A stretch of 64,000 nt of DNA from Lingula anatina (taxonomy: Eukaryota > Brachiopoda > Lingulata > Lingulida > Lingulidae): the NCBI RefSeq assembly GCF_001039355.2, contig NW_019775810.1, positions 120,679 to 184,678 on the forward strand. The letters are read 5' to 3'. The first letter of the stretch is position 1. Each line of letters opens with the position of its first letter. This document shows positions 1 through 10,977 of the stretch, piece by piece. The position numbers were made by a program, and so were the translations under genes. Under the pieces are notes generated by a model. The model searched no databases, was not told the DNA's origin, and saw only the letters and a program-made list of their open reading frames with translations.

Positions 1-373
1 CCAGGGGGGGCAGTAAGCGGACACGAGGGTGTGGAAAAAAATTTTAAACTGTATGTATAATACTGCATTCTGGTGCATTTTAACTGTTCTTTATTGCTCA
101 ATCAGAAGTCAGAAATTGTGGGTTCGTTTTGCCATAAGTACAGTCATTTTTTCAACACAACACGCCAATTGAACTTCATTTCCTAAGGGAGGGTGAGCAT
201 TTTAGCATGAACTGAGTTGGCTAAAAACAGTACACCTTTGTAAACAGATTGTTGAATGATTGTCTAGTGGCCATGAGTGCATTTTCTCACAGAATTGAAA
301 CCAACTTTGCAATTATTTTTTTTTTACCTCTGCGATTATTATTATTATTATTTTTTTTTTTGCACCTCAATTC

Positions 374-412
374 CAAGGGGGGCAGCTGCCCCCACCGGAG
401 GCTACGGCCCTG
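374..412 (-). mobile_element. hAT-like transposon terminus (fragment)
   Basis: On the minus strand this end begins CAGGGCCGTAGCC, like the CAGGG-type termini of many animal hAT elements, and runs into a small G/C palindrome. No partner terminus or transposase is visible, so it is probably a remnant. The rest of positions 1-1130 shows only homopolymer-rich AT DNA without a gene I can support. Confidence 0.3.
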
Positions 413-1131
413 CATGTGTACCACACATCGCAGCTTAATTTCCATTAATAATAAAATCATCATTTAGACAGAAATATTCTCGCAATTAAAAAAGTTTCAA
501 TATTCGTATTACCCAGAACGGTATATTTATTTAAAAAGAGGCTAGCTTCGCATATGTGGAACCCCCTTCGAAAAATCCTGGAACCACCTCTGAGTTGAAC
601 TAACATAAGGTTTCATTCACCATACATGTGGATGCATGGCTCCCAAAACCAACCAAGACACGACAGAGCTCTGATAAATCTAAGTTTAATTATTTGTTTG
701 TAAAAATCGCCCATGTCACCCTGTTAGTTTGGAGGGGCAAGCTGGGTCAAGTCCGTGTCAAAATTCTTTGAAGTTTTGCAGGAAAAAATCTTCCTTTGTT
801 TCTCTAGATCCTTCTTAAACCTGGTGTCCAGATTTTATCTAGTGCCCCCAGGGTTGCGGGATCGAGCTGCTCTTTGAAAATAACACTCAAGCAGATTTTT
901 ACCTGAGATAAATATCGCCAGTGAGAATGCGCTTGATATTCTGAAGAAAGATTGTACAGAAGAGTTGAGGGCCACCGAACCCTCCAATTAAGAGGTAAAG
1001 GAAGTTCCAGTTAGATGGACGATTAAGATAGGACTTGTTAAGGTTACAGGCATTGTTAACCTCAGTTTGCAAGACGGGGAGGGGGGGGTCAGAACAATTG
1101 TGCCTATACAATTGATACAGAGGATTTGTAC

Positions 1132-1572
1132 ATAAGATAAGATAAGATAAGATAAGATAAGATAAGAGTTTATTTAGCCAATTATAAAAATCGGAAATCA
1201 TTTTCCTTTTGGAGCAATATACAGAGTAAAATAATAAAATAATACAATAAATAAATAAATTAAGAATTTAGTTTTGAGATCAAATTAAAATGCGTCACTG
1301 CACTTGGATAAAAGCTGTTTAAAAAGCGTTTACTGCCTTTAAAAGTTAAAAGTCTACTGTTGCTTGGTAAAAAAGTAAAAAGAGATGTTGCAGGATGGAA
1401 AGAGTCTTTCATGGTGTTGACAATTCTTTTCTCCATCCTGTCTTTAAAAATATCATCCAGCTTGGGGAGATCGTGCCCAATAATCCTGCTTGCAGTTTTT
1501 ACAACGTTTGTTAATTTCTTTCTTTCCTCATACATACATACAGGTGGCTTTAATAAGCAGAGGATTTTCTTT
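1132..1572 (-). mobile_element. 5'-truncated non-LTR retrotransposon (LINE) 3' end
   Basis: The minus-strand reading frame at 1260-1535 resembles the extreme C-terminus of LINE ORF2 proteins: a KTASRIIG motif, then a conserved HPA..LF..LPS stretch and an NSFYPSAV motif near the stop. These are typical of the region after the reverse transcriptase in jockey/CR1/Rex-type elements. The frame is closed upstream by a stop near 1573, so the copy is 5'-truncated, the usual outcome of target-primed reverse transcription. Downstream of the stop is an AT-rich 3' UTR ending in (TTATC)n on the element strand (1132-1167), the expected microsatellite tail. It is non-autonomous and inactive. I recognise it by motif only. 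Confidence 0.72.
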
Positions 1573-2823
1573 TATATTCCGTGAAAAATACACTAAATTT
1601 ATATAAAATAATATCATGTTTGGCTAAAAAAATTGTACGCACAGTGCATCCGTGCGTATGCCTAGTTACGCCCATGTTATTTGATGCCATCGGAAATTTG
1701 CCCTCTGCCCTCTGTGCAGTGTACCTGATTGCCTGCCATCAACTACACATATTTGATTTATTTTTCTTTTAAGTTTCCAGGTTTCGCGTTTCTTTCTTTA
1801 GTGGGCGAGAGATTATGGTTAATGGTTTCTGACGCTTTTTAAACATTTTTCATGTTCAATATTTTGATTGAAAAATCGCCCCGGCTGCCTTTAATCCATT
1901 CTACGCTTTGACTTTCTCACTTTTTTTTCTTATCTCCTCTTTAAATAAGATACGCTGTCATATTTCCGTCGCTTTTCAGATAACGCACGAAACGACCATG
2001 GGGTTACATGATATTTCGCATGCGTCATTAATTCTGGGTCTTGAAACTTAGTCAAGGCCAGAAAAAATCAACTACGCACAAAACAGTGAAACTGAGAGTC
2101 GAAAAGCTCGCTGCTATATAGGGGGCCGGGGCTGGGGGTTACGTTTACATGGCGGCGAAGTGTTTTTATATTCTCTTCGATGTCACTATCCTGTAATAAC
2201 ATTTTTGGTAATATTTGGAGATTCCACTACTATTTTAAAATTTGTCAAAATATTTTGTCTGGATTGGTATTCGAACTCAATGATAACTGCGCGCGCCAAG
2301 TTTTCGCCTTACTTTGCCATTCAACAGTTTGCCATTTTTCTACTGCACATCTTATTTTCCTTTACCTTTATTATTTAACAACAAAGGCTATCAAACCCTA
2401 ATAATCCTGCAATAGCTGACGGGACCAGGATTTGCTAAGGAACACAAAAATAATTCTTGGAGAGCGAAGCAGGTCAAATGATATAGGTAGCGAGAACAAT
2501 ATTACTGCAATATGTAGGACATAGGACCAGAAAATTTAGCAAACATTGAGCAAACAAAATGGAGGGAATCGAAGAGGTATATATAACATTATTGAGGTAC
2601 AATCAGTTGGAACTTGCACCTCATCGTAGTCACCATTAAAAGGAAACCATTTGAGTCTGTTTCTTACCTAAGCTTGATAATAAAAGGGAATACGGTTGGT
2701 AGAAAACCTGCAGGAATTCATTTTAAAGACCTGCACGACCAAAAAACAAAAGGCCAGACCAACATTTAATACCACTTTCAACTAACAATCTAACCAGCAG
2801 ACGCTGTTTTTAATCGTACTCAC
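1573..2823. other. Stretch without a supported gene (probably ferritin intron 1)
   Basis: This lies downstream of the ferritin first exon on its strand, so it is probably intronic. No ferritin second exon (helix B with its EEREHAE motif) is seen here. A TATA-like CTATATAGGGGG with a GC-rich stretch and an ATGGCGGCG sit at about 2112-2160 on the plus strand, but the frame there closes after about 15 codons. Confidence 0.4.
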
Positions 2824-2928
2824 CAAGGAATGGTAGACGTAACTGGCATAGTAATTCAGATTAATCTGCTTGTTGACGCCTGCCTCGCTTTCTGAATGAT
2901 AGTTCTGACGGGGAAGAGACAATGCCAT
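2824..2928 (-). CDS. Ferritin subunit, first coding exon (gene runs off left edge)
   Basis: The exon encodes 35 residues from an ATG at 2928 to a GT donor (gtgagt) at 2823. The peptide [19 protein letters not shown] followed by [10 protein letters not shown] is the N-terminal segment plus first half of helix A of eukaryotic ferritin, the 24-subunit iron-storage cage. The intron falls where intron 1 sits in vertebrate heavy-chain ferritin genes. In human H numbering the tyrosine at 34 is kept, but position 27, a glutamate iron ligand of the ferroxidase A-site, is asparagine (codon at 2854-2856). This may be a subunit with altered or lost ferroxidase activity; the other ligands lie outside the window. 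No signal peptide precedes the motif, so a cytosolic form is likely. A TATA box and a CAGTGT hairpin lie upstream. Confidence 0.87.
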
Positions 2929-3027
2929 GGTGCCGTCGATGGAGAACGCTCTTCACGATGCTAAGACAAAATATTGCTTTAAAAAATCACTGATTGATTT
3001 TCAAGATTTTTGGAGGGAAAACAGTCG

Positions 3028-3064
3028 CTCAATCCGTACGTACACTGACGTCCCAAGAGTTGAG
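3028..3064 (-). promoter_or_regulatory. Candidate divergent iron-responsive element in ferritin 5' UTR
   Basis: On the minus strand a CAGTGT hexaloop (3042-3047) fits the IRE loop consensus CAGUGN. It is closed by a perfect ACGT/ACGT stem, then an internal loop, then an outer stem with CTCAA pairing TTGAG. It lies about 20 nt from the start expected from the TATA box, where ferritin IREs sit. The usual bulged C five bases before the loop is not evident, and the fifth upper pair is a mismatch. In animals such elements bind IRP1 and block ferritin translation when iron is low. Confidence 0.4.
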
Positions 3065-3110
3065 TCGACTAAAGTTGCTAGCTAGTATGTCGCACGCTAG
3101 CCCCGACGCT

Positions 3111-3120
3111 GCTTTTATAG
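3111..3120 (-). promoter_or_regulatory. Ferritin TATA box
   Basis: CTATAAAAGC on the minus strand, about 180 bp upstream of the ferritin ATG. It predicts a transcription start near 3083-3088 and a 5' UTR of about 155 nt containing the candidate IRE. Confidence 0.55.
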
Positions 3121-4403
3121 TCACCGTGACCTCATCGCCACGTGACATTATGACACTAATTGACTGTGCATTTTTAACGTTCCTTGGGTCAGAAACAAGC
3201 CAAATAAAAAAGTAACGTGCCCAAAATATCCATGAATTATTTACGTCCCTAATTACCATCAAAACAACAACAAAATAAAGCCAACAGCTGGTTGAGTAAT
3301 TACGCGCAACATATCGTTCTTTATCACGAGTTGCACTCTCTTGCTCTTTGCCCATCTGGGTTTAGTTGAGTCAAACAAAACTGTTTACATACCCTTGGTA
3401 GAATAATTGGGTTAATTCCGTTGCAGATCTCAAGGGCACCGTTAACAGCAAAAGAACGAATTTATTTGCATAAAAAAAAAAGGAATTTTGTTTTTGATTC
3501 GTTTTAAATGTCTTAGATAATACGTCTTGTTGTAAAGATTTAAAAAAAAAACTTTATCAGCGGTTGAAATGCATCGAAACTCAAATACGCGCGCAGGAAC
3601 ACTGTCCTCCACTATGACCATAGATTGCATTTGGTCTGACTGAAATTTAAAAAAAAAAATCCAACCAGGCCGTGAATTTAGATATTATACTGAACCGGGA
3701 ATGCAAAAAATAAATAATAATAATAATAATATAAAAAGGGAAAGTACACGGGGCTTTTTCGATATAATTTTTTTTTAATTCTAGGTCTTCCAGTTTATTT
3801 CTGAAAAAGTTATATTGTTCGTTTCATCTCAAGCCTGATGTTTTGAGTGAATAATTGTACGAGCGATGTTAAGCAACTTAAAAGCAAACGAAATAAATAA
3901 AAAAATATGAAAATAATTTACAAGAAAAGTCATTTTCACAAAGTAATGTTAGCTTTATTGACACAATTCATTTGTTTTTTCTTTAATTCAATAACTTGTA
4001 ATTAAAAAAAGGTTAATTTTTTTTTCATTATCAAATAAATCTTTTGCACTGGTATTTATTTTAAACAGTGAGTACAACACATGGACGTCTCTTGGATCTG
4101 GACATCCTATAATCATTTCATTACCATTTCTTTCGAATATTTTAAAATAAAAATAGTTTCATTACTTGTGGTCTTTTTTAACCAAGAACAACATGCAATC
4201 AATCTGGAATACAACAGTAATATGAATAGTAACTACTGTTTAAATAATGCAAAACTGAGAAATAACTAATCCTGCTCTTACAAAATATAAAGCTTTTTAG
4301 AGAATATCTTTTAATATAACTTATCGAAGTAAGAGAAATACAAATCCTTTCAAAAAGTTTTTCTTTCCATGAGTTCTTCTAAAAAATCGGCCTTCTTAGA
4401 AAA
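3121..4403. other. AT-rich intergenic stretch
   Basis: No coding exon is supported between the ferritin promoter and the start of the duplicated GR-RBP1 block. A minus-strand AATAAA (3954-3959) could be a distal polyadenylation signal for GR-RBP1. The remainder is poly-A/T runs and short AAT repeats. Confidence 0.4.
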
Positions 4404-4749
4404 TTTTTGTAAATCTGCCCTTAATTTGATTAGCAATGCAAAATATATACAGTCATTTCTTAATCGTACAATTGTGGTCAGGAAAATAAAACCTATCCAT
4501 TTATTTGCACTCCCCCCCCCCTTAACTCAAAAGTAGCCCTACACAATCTAACTAATGACAATAAACAAAATATAAACTATAAAGAAGAGAATGATGTCCA
4601 AATCATGTTAAGTCGGTATCTTTGCAGTTTGTTAGACACGTAGCCATTGTAAAATTCACCGGCAGTTTTTACAGAATAAGATCTTTTCGGTTTAAAATGA
4701 CTCCTCTCCTTATCTTTCACTTCTGCAATATTCCATAAGATATCAAAGG

Positions 4750-4972
4750 GGTGCATTCAGATTCACACATCTTACTAGCTGGGTGGGTCCAACTGTGCAG
4801 GAGATTTTCGCTTTAAGTGCAATCAGTGGAATCAACTTAAACTGCACTTGATACTTAATCACCTTCTAGCTGCTCAAGGAGGCGTGTCAGGCAATAAAGC
4901 TTATACCACTGATTGAACTTTAGCAAGTTGGACTGATCCAGCTAGTATGATGTGTGAATCTGAATGCGGTCA
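4750..4972. mobile_element. MITE, subfamily A
   Basis: About 220 bp with terminal inverted repeats. The left end reads GCATTCAGATTCACACATC and continues to TCCAACT; the right end is its reverse complement with few mismatches, ending TGAATGCGGTC. There is no coding capacity. The allelic copy is at 9197-9417. Confidence 0.65.
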
Positions 4973-5711
4973 AACACAGCCTTTCTTCAGTTCACTTAGG
5001 TATAACCCTTATAAAATACGGATTTCATCTGCAAGCAACATTGTATAATAACATAATATCAGCTAGAGGTGACATTTTGCACACTTCCACGCAAAACAAC
5101 TGGCAAGATCTCAGATTTTTCATTATGCAGTCCACTTTTACCAGTATTATTATATAGGCTCTCTGTTTGTCTTGGAGCCAATATGATTCGTTATTGCAGA
5201 TAATCGTCTCCCATGAAGTGGAAAAAATACCTTTTTAGATGATGGTTTCCATTCCTATTTGTGGAATGACTTGCTATGTTCATACCAAAAACAAAACTTG
5301 TGGTCCCTTAGACTAGGATGGCTCAAAATGATCTCAGGTTCCCATTTTTATATCTTACAATTTTCAATCATACACAGAAGCCAATGATACAGACAACTGC
5401 TCAAATAACCTTTGCAGAACTTCGTCTCAAAGTTCAAATTGGCTATACTGCCGCCAGTGCTTGATACTGTATCTCATCACTAGGTAAATAATAATTCAAA
5501 CATTTTCACACCTTGGCTAAAAATACAGTGTCTTATCTTGGGTATTTTCGTCCGCTTGATCATGAGTCTTCCTCGAGTAAAATCATGAGCATATGGATAC
5601 TTCAGGTAAAAATGAATATGCAGCCAATCTAACGACTAGCACCATCAATCAGATTATGAGCATATGGATACTTGAGGAAAAAAATGAACATGCAGATGCA
5701 GTCAATGTGAA

Positions 5712-5926
5712 GACCCCATTCCCGCAGATTTTAGATTGATCTATCCCTGTGGGGAGTCTCACTAGATTACTGTCAGCTTAGCCGGCTTAAATGTCTGTCC
5801 TGTCTACTAAAAGCTACAAGGGTGTTATTAACTACCGTGCGCGCTCAGCTGACTGCAATTTAGCGTGAACCCTCAGGAAGTTAGATCGATCTTGATGGAT
5901 CGATCTAAATCTAAGGGAATGCAGTC
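5712..5926. mobile_element. MITE, subfamily B (TAGATCGATC ends)
   Basis: About 215 bp starting GACCCCATTCCC and ending GGGAATGCAGTC, with inner TAGATCGATC-type inverted repeats and a shared interior segment resembling CTTAAATGTCTGTCC. Allelic copy at 10155-10351. Relatives lie at 35144, 35718 and 50522. Confidence 0.65.
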
Positions 5927-6553
5927 TTGGACTAGCTTCATTACTAAATTTGTACAATGAGTAAAAAAACTTTTCCACATGTTACTACAACACCAGTAGA
6001 AGAAAAAGAAAAAAAAATTAATTTGGGAAAAGTAAATAAAAGCAGTAATGCCTTCCATCAATACTCAGATTCAGAATTCAGATTTTCCCTACATCTCTTC
6101 AAAGTTTTCAACTAGGTTATTCCAAGAGGATCTGAATGGCATCTAATTTTTTTTAAATTTAAATAAGGGAACACCCCTCACTTTAATAACCTCCTCCTGT
6201 GCTAGCTGAATTTTTGTCATAGCAAGATTGTGAAATAATTCATTCAAACCCAAATCATTTTTTGCAGCAAAAAACAATTTTCCTATGCCCAAGACTGAAA
6301 ATAACATCCTTGGACAAAAGATAACAGCATCAGTCCTCTAACTGCTTTGAACACAACTCTCAGATCTATTATATATATATACAGGTACAAGTATGCTTTG
6401 AGTACAACAAAGATATTTTACTGAAGGTGGAATAAAAATATGTCATAGTGGTGGTCATTTCTTCCTTCTGTGGGCTGAAATGATGACTCCGGTCAGTAGA
6501 AAGAGACTTCTTCTCCTTAAGTTTCTGACCCGTCTGGTAACTATTGGAACAGC

Positions 6554-8614
6554 CTAGTATCCCTGAGGGGAAAAAAATGAAAACTAAATAAGAATTCTAT
6601 AAAGAATTTTTTCTGAAGGCACACGATCAGCTTTAGACTTCTTTATGTCAAAAAAATTAATTTTCCTGGAAATTTCCACTCTTTGTAATTAAATTTACGA
6701 ACAAAGTGTACCACATACAAAACCATGTTTTTGAGTTCTGAGTTTCTAGCTGTTTACTGACTTGTAATAAAGAAAGAATCTGGTGAATCTCAGTTAGAAA
6801 AAAATTAAAACTATACACCTAGAAAACAAGGGCCGGTTTCATCAAGGCTGGATAGGCTATCCTGTGGATAACACTATCTATGGTATAAATCTCTTATTCT
6901 CTGGATAGTTATCCTCTGTGTAAATTTGTGTTTCATAAAAGCTGGATAAAGAGCATGATAGTAATACAATGGATAAAAATTTATCCAATACCATATTTGG
7001 AAAAAGACATTCCCATAATGCAGTTGGTTGCTATAAACATTATAAAAGCCATGATAGTTGCTAACAAAAAGTGGTCTATACCATATTTGGAAAATAAATA
7101 ACCCATAATAAACAATATTCTAAGTATATTTCAAGATGGTACATTCATTAAAATAATGGGGAAAATATCTACAGGATATTTTAGTGTCAGTGTGGATAAC
7201 ACATCACATTGCATTAGTTGTGCCTCATGCAATGTTTACACAGATTACACAGTTGAAGGGCAAGGTCGTGACATACTTTCTAACAAAATGGCTGATTTGG
7301 CACATTTGGCAGATTCTGTCAATAGCAGTGTAGACATTTTTCGTCGATTTAAAAGGTGTTTTAGTAAAATAAAGATAATTGGTCTCTCAGGGAGATTGCA
7401 TGGATTTTGTTCGTAGCAGGCGCGATGTCAACTTTGATAAAGTCTGTTATGTAATCTATTGATTCAGCATCACTTAAATCATCAAAAGCAAACAATAATC
7501 TTCTAAAATTCTCTTTCTAATCATTCTACGCCTGTGAAATCTCATAGGATTTACTTCCAAAGCAAACAGGTTCGCCATTTTTGATGATTTAACAGCATGA
7601 TAGCAGATTTATCCCACCTATTTCGAGCGGACAACTTTATCCTCTGGATAAGCTGATTTATCCTCTGGATAACGCTATCCACTGTTGATGAAACGCACTA
7701 TCCTCTGGACAGCTCTATCCAGAGGATAGCGGCCATTTTTAGCCATAGGATAGCGCTATCCAGCCTTGATGAAACCGGGCCCAGGTTTATAAATTGTAGT
7801 TTTCACTTTGGCTTAGGGTGATAAAAGTGAAAACAGCTAAAACTTCCAGGAAAATTATCATTTTTTTCTTTTTAGCTCCATTAAGGTGTAACATATAAAT
7901 ATTAGGCCTTAAATTTAACTTAGACTTGAAAATATCTGGGTTTTTAGACCTAATCTTTATGGAAGATACTGCTGTAAAATAGCAGTACTTACTGTCCAAA
8001 GGTGTAAGTCAGGTCTGGCTGGCAAGAAGGTATTTTACAAAATTTTCACCCCCTTCCCCTATATTTCTCTTTTTGTTTTATCAAAATTTTACAGGGTAAT
8101 CCACAAATAAACTGTTTTCATTGAGTAGGCATAATTAACTGAAAATTTTGCTGAAAGTACATGGCTTAAACAAAAGAAAAAAATAATAATACAATAATGT
8201 TATGAGCATAAAACTGAAAATCTTTTTAGAAATGACAATCTGAGGAATTCATTAAAACTTTTGAGTTTATTTCTAATCTGATTTACGTTCAAACAAGTAA
8301 AAATATTAAAAATGCAGTATCCATATAACAAACACTGCACATAATAAATACTTACATAACCACCTTGTTGGCCGTAGCCACCACCTCCACCGTACGAGTC
8401 TCCGTATCCCCCACTGCGTCCACCACCATAATTGTCACGTCCGCCACCATAGTTGTCACGTCCGCCACCATAGCCACCGCCTCCGTAGCTACCACCTCCG
8501 TAACCTCCACCTCCTCCGTAGTCATCACGATCACGTCCATAACCACTGCGTCCCCCTCCGTAACCGCCTCCCCCGCGTCCATAACCACCCCCGTAGCCTC
8601 CTCTTCCTCTGCCA
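6554..8614 (-). pseudogene. Partial second copy of GR-RBP1 (last two coding exons only)
   Basis: The Gly-rich exon (8356-8614) and the terminal Gly-Tyr-stop exon (6554-6562) repeat GR-RBP1 exons at 11823-12081 and 10978-10986. The Gly-rich exons appear to differ by a single synonymous base. The splice sites are intact (gtaagt donor, pyrimidine-rich acceptor). The RRM exons that should precede it are missing, because the copy stops just before the N at 8849. I regard it as the other allele of GR-RBP1, placed in series by the assembly, rather than a decayed paralogue. If the duplication is real, it is a headless gene fragment. Confidence 0.75.
6830..7782. mobile_element. TIR DNA transposon, non-autonomous, present in one haplotype only
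   Basis: The ends are inverted copies: GGGCCGGTTTCATCAAGG and so on at the left, with its complement ending GAAACCGGGCCC at the right. Subterminal regions hold many GGATA and TATCC motifs in both orientations. The second copy of the region shows the empty site (AAAACAGGTTT), so insertion added about 0.95 kb with a target duplication of only one or two bases (ambiguous parse). A short frame at 7156-7416 is not a recognisable transposase. The superfamily is not certain; Harbinger-like is one possibility. Confidence 0.75.
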
Positions 8615-8848
8615 CTAATAACAAGATGTATGATTAAATAAAACATTTTTCCACTCATTGTTTTGGTGAGCACGACATGGTACTAGTAACAGTTTTTAAG
8701 AGAAATTGAAAGAAAAAAAAATCTCCTTTGAGGAAATTAATCAACCAGTGAGGTGAAAACATCTACATCTAGTCAGAACCGGAACAAAAACAAGGCAGCA
8801 AAGCTGTCAAATGTACAGACAAAGAACAGAAAATAAAGATGCAAATAA

Positions 8849-8849
8849 N
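8849..8849. other. Contig join (single N)
   Basis: A single N separates the end of copy 1 from the start of copy 2 of the 4.4-kb duplicated block. Confidence 0.9.
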
Positions 8850-9196
8850 TTTTCGTAAATCTGCCCTTAATTTGATTAGCAATGCAAAATATATACAGTC
8901 ATTTCTTAATCGTACAATTGTGGTCAGGAAAATAAAACCTATCCATTTATTTGCACCCCCCCCCCTTAACTCAAAAGTAGCCCTACACAATCTAACTAAT
9001 GACAATAAACAAAATATAAACTATAAAGAAGAGAATGATGTCCAAATCATGTTAAGTCGGTATCTTTGCAGTTTGTTAGACACGTAGCCATTGTAAAATT
9101 CACCGGCAGTTTTTACAGAATAAGATCTTTTCGGTTTAAAATGACTCCTCTCCTTATCTTTCACTTCTGCAATGTTCCATAAGATATCAAAGGGGT

Positions 9197-9417
9197 ACAT
9201 TCAGATTCACACATCTTACTAGCTGGGTGGGTCCAACTGTGCAGGAGATTTTCGCTTTAAGTGCAATCAGTGGAATCAACTTAAACTGCACTTGATACTT
9301 AATCACCTTCTAGCTGCTCAAGGAGGCGTGTCAGGCAATAAAGCTGATACCACTGATTGCACTTTAGCGAGTTGGACTGATCCAGCTAGTATGATGTGTG
9401 AATCTGAATGCGGTCAA
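9197..9417. mobile_element. MITE, subfamily A (allelic copy)
   Basis: Counterpart of 4750-4972 within the duplicated block, with the same terminal inverted repeats. Confidence 0.6.
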
Positions 9418-10154
9418 AAACAGCCTTTCTTCAGTTCACTTAGGTATAACCCTTATAAAATATGGATTTCATCTGCACGCAACATGGTATAATAACATAA
9501 TATCAGCTAGAGGTGACATTTTGCACACTTCCATGCAAAACTACTGGCAAGATCTCAGATTTTTCATTATGCAGTCCACTTTTACCAGTATTATTATATA
9601 GGCTCTCTGTTTGTCTTGGAGCCAATATGATTCGTTATTGCAGATTATCGTCTCCAATGAAGTGGAAAAAATACCTTTTTAGATGATGGTTTCCATTCCT
9701 ATTTGTGGAAGGACTTGCTATGTTCATACCAAAAACAAAACTTGTGGTCCCTTAGACTAGGATGGCTCAAAATGATCTCAGAATCCCATTTTTATATCTT
9801 ACAATTTTCAAACAAACACAGAAGCCAATGATACAGACAACTGCTCAAACAACCTTTGCAGAACTTCGTCTCAAAGTTCAAATTGGATATACTGCCGCCA
9901 GTGCTTGATACTGTATCTCATCACTAGGTAAATAATAATTCAAACATTTTCACACCTTGGCTAAAAATACAGTGTCTTATCTTGGGTATTTTCGTCCACT
10001 TGATCATGAGTCTTCCTCGAGTAAAATCATGAGCATATGGATACTTCAGGTAAAAATGAATATGCAGCCAATCTAACGACTAGCACCATCAATCAGATTA
10101 TAAGCATATGGATACTTGAGGAAAAAATGAACATGCAGATGCAGTCAATATGAA

Positions 10155-10351
10155 GACCCCATTCCCGCAGATTTTAGATCGATCTATCCCTGTGGGGAGT
10201 CTCACTAGATTACTGTCAGCTTAGCCGTCTACTAAAAGCTGTAAGGGGGAAATTAACTACCATGCGCTCTCGGCTGACTGCAATTTAGCGTGAACCCCCA
10301 GGGAGTTAGATCGATCTTGATGGATCGATCTAAATCTAAGGGAATGCAGTC
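10155..10351. mobile_element. MITE, subfamily B (allelic copy, short internal deletion)
   Basis: Counterpart of 5712-5926 with the same ends. It is about 18 bp shorter inside, where the GGCTTAAATGTCTGTCC-like segment is missing. Confidence 0.6.
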
Positions 10352-10977
10352 TTGGACTAGCTTCATTACTAAATTTGTACAATGAGTAAAAAATCTTTTC
10401 CACATGTTACTACAACACCAGTAGAAGAAAAAGAAAAAAAAATTAATTTGGGAAAAGTAAATAAAAGCAGTAATGCCTTCCATCAATACTCAGATTCAGA
10501 ATTCAGATTTTCCCTACATCTCTTCAAAGTTTTCAACTAGGTTATTCTAAGAGGATCTGAATGGCATCTAATTTTTTTAAAATTTAAATAAGGGAACACC
10601 CCTCACTTTAATAACCTCCTGTGCTAGCTGAATTTTTGTCATAGCAAGATTGTGAAATAATTCATTGAAACCCAAATAATTTTTTGCAGCAAAAAACAAT
10701 TTTCCTATGCCCAAGACTGAAAATAACATCCTTGGACAAAAGATAACAGCATCAGTCCTCTAACTGCTTTGAACACAACTCTCAGATCTATTATATATAT
10801 ATATACAGGTACGAGTATGCTTTGAGTACAACAAAGATATTTTACTGAAGGTGGAATAAAAATACATCATAGTGGTGGTCATTTCTTCCTTCTGTGGGCT
10901 GAAATGATGACTCCGGTCAGTAGAAAGAGACTTCTTCTCCTTAAGTTTCTGACCCGTCTGGTAACTATTGGAACAGC

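Larger units (their letters stand above)
4404..8790. repeat. Duplicated block, copy 1 (probable alternative haplotype of 8850-12256)
   Basis: This stretch aligns collinearly and almost identically with 8850-12256, except for a 0.95-kb transposon (6830-7782) present only here and scattered SNPs and short indels. The single N at 8849 lies where the second copy starts. The pattern fits the end of one contig overlapping the start of the next, with two alleles kept in series, better than a biological tandem duplication. Confidence 0.8.

Noticed and set aside
1132-1167. (GATAA)n as an independent microsatellite or GATA-factor array
   Set aside because: Its position directly after a LINE 3' UTR makes it the element's tail.
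3002-3012. AATCAATCAGTGATTTTT (minus strand, plus coordinates about 2985-3002) as the ferritin IRE
   Set aside because: CAGTGA is present, but the arms beside it do not pair. The hairpin at 3028-3064 is better.
8365-8637. Ser/Thr/Ala-rich 90-aa frame on the plus strand, and its twin at 11832-12104
   Set aside because: It is the antisense shadow of the GGY-codon-rich exon of GR-RBP1; the same kind of frame appears opposite the Gly-rich exon of GR-RBP2 (17009-17356).
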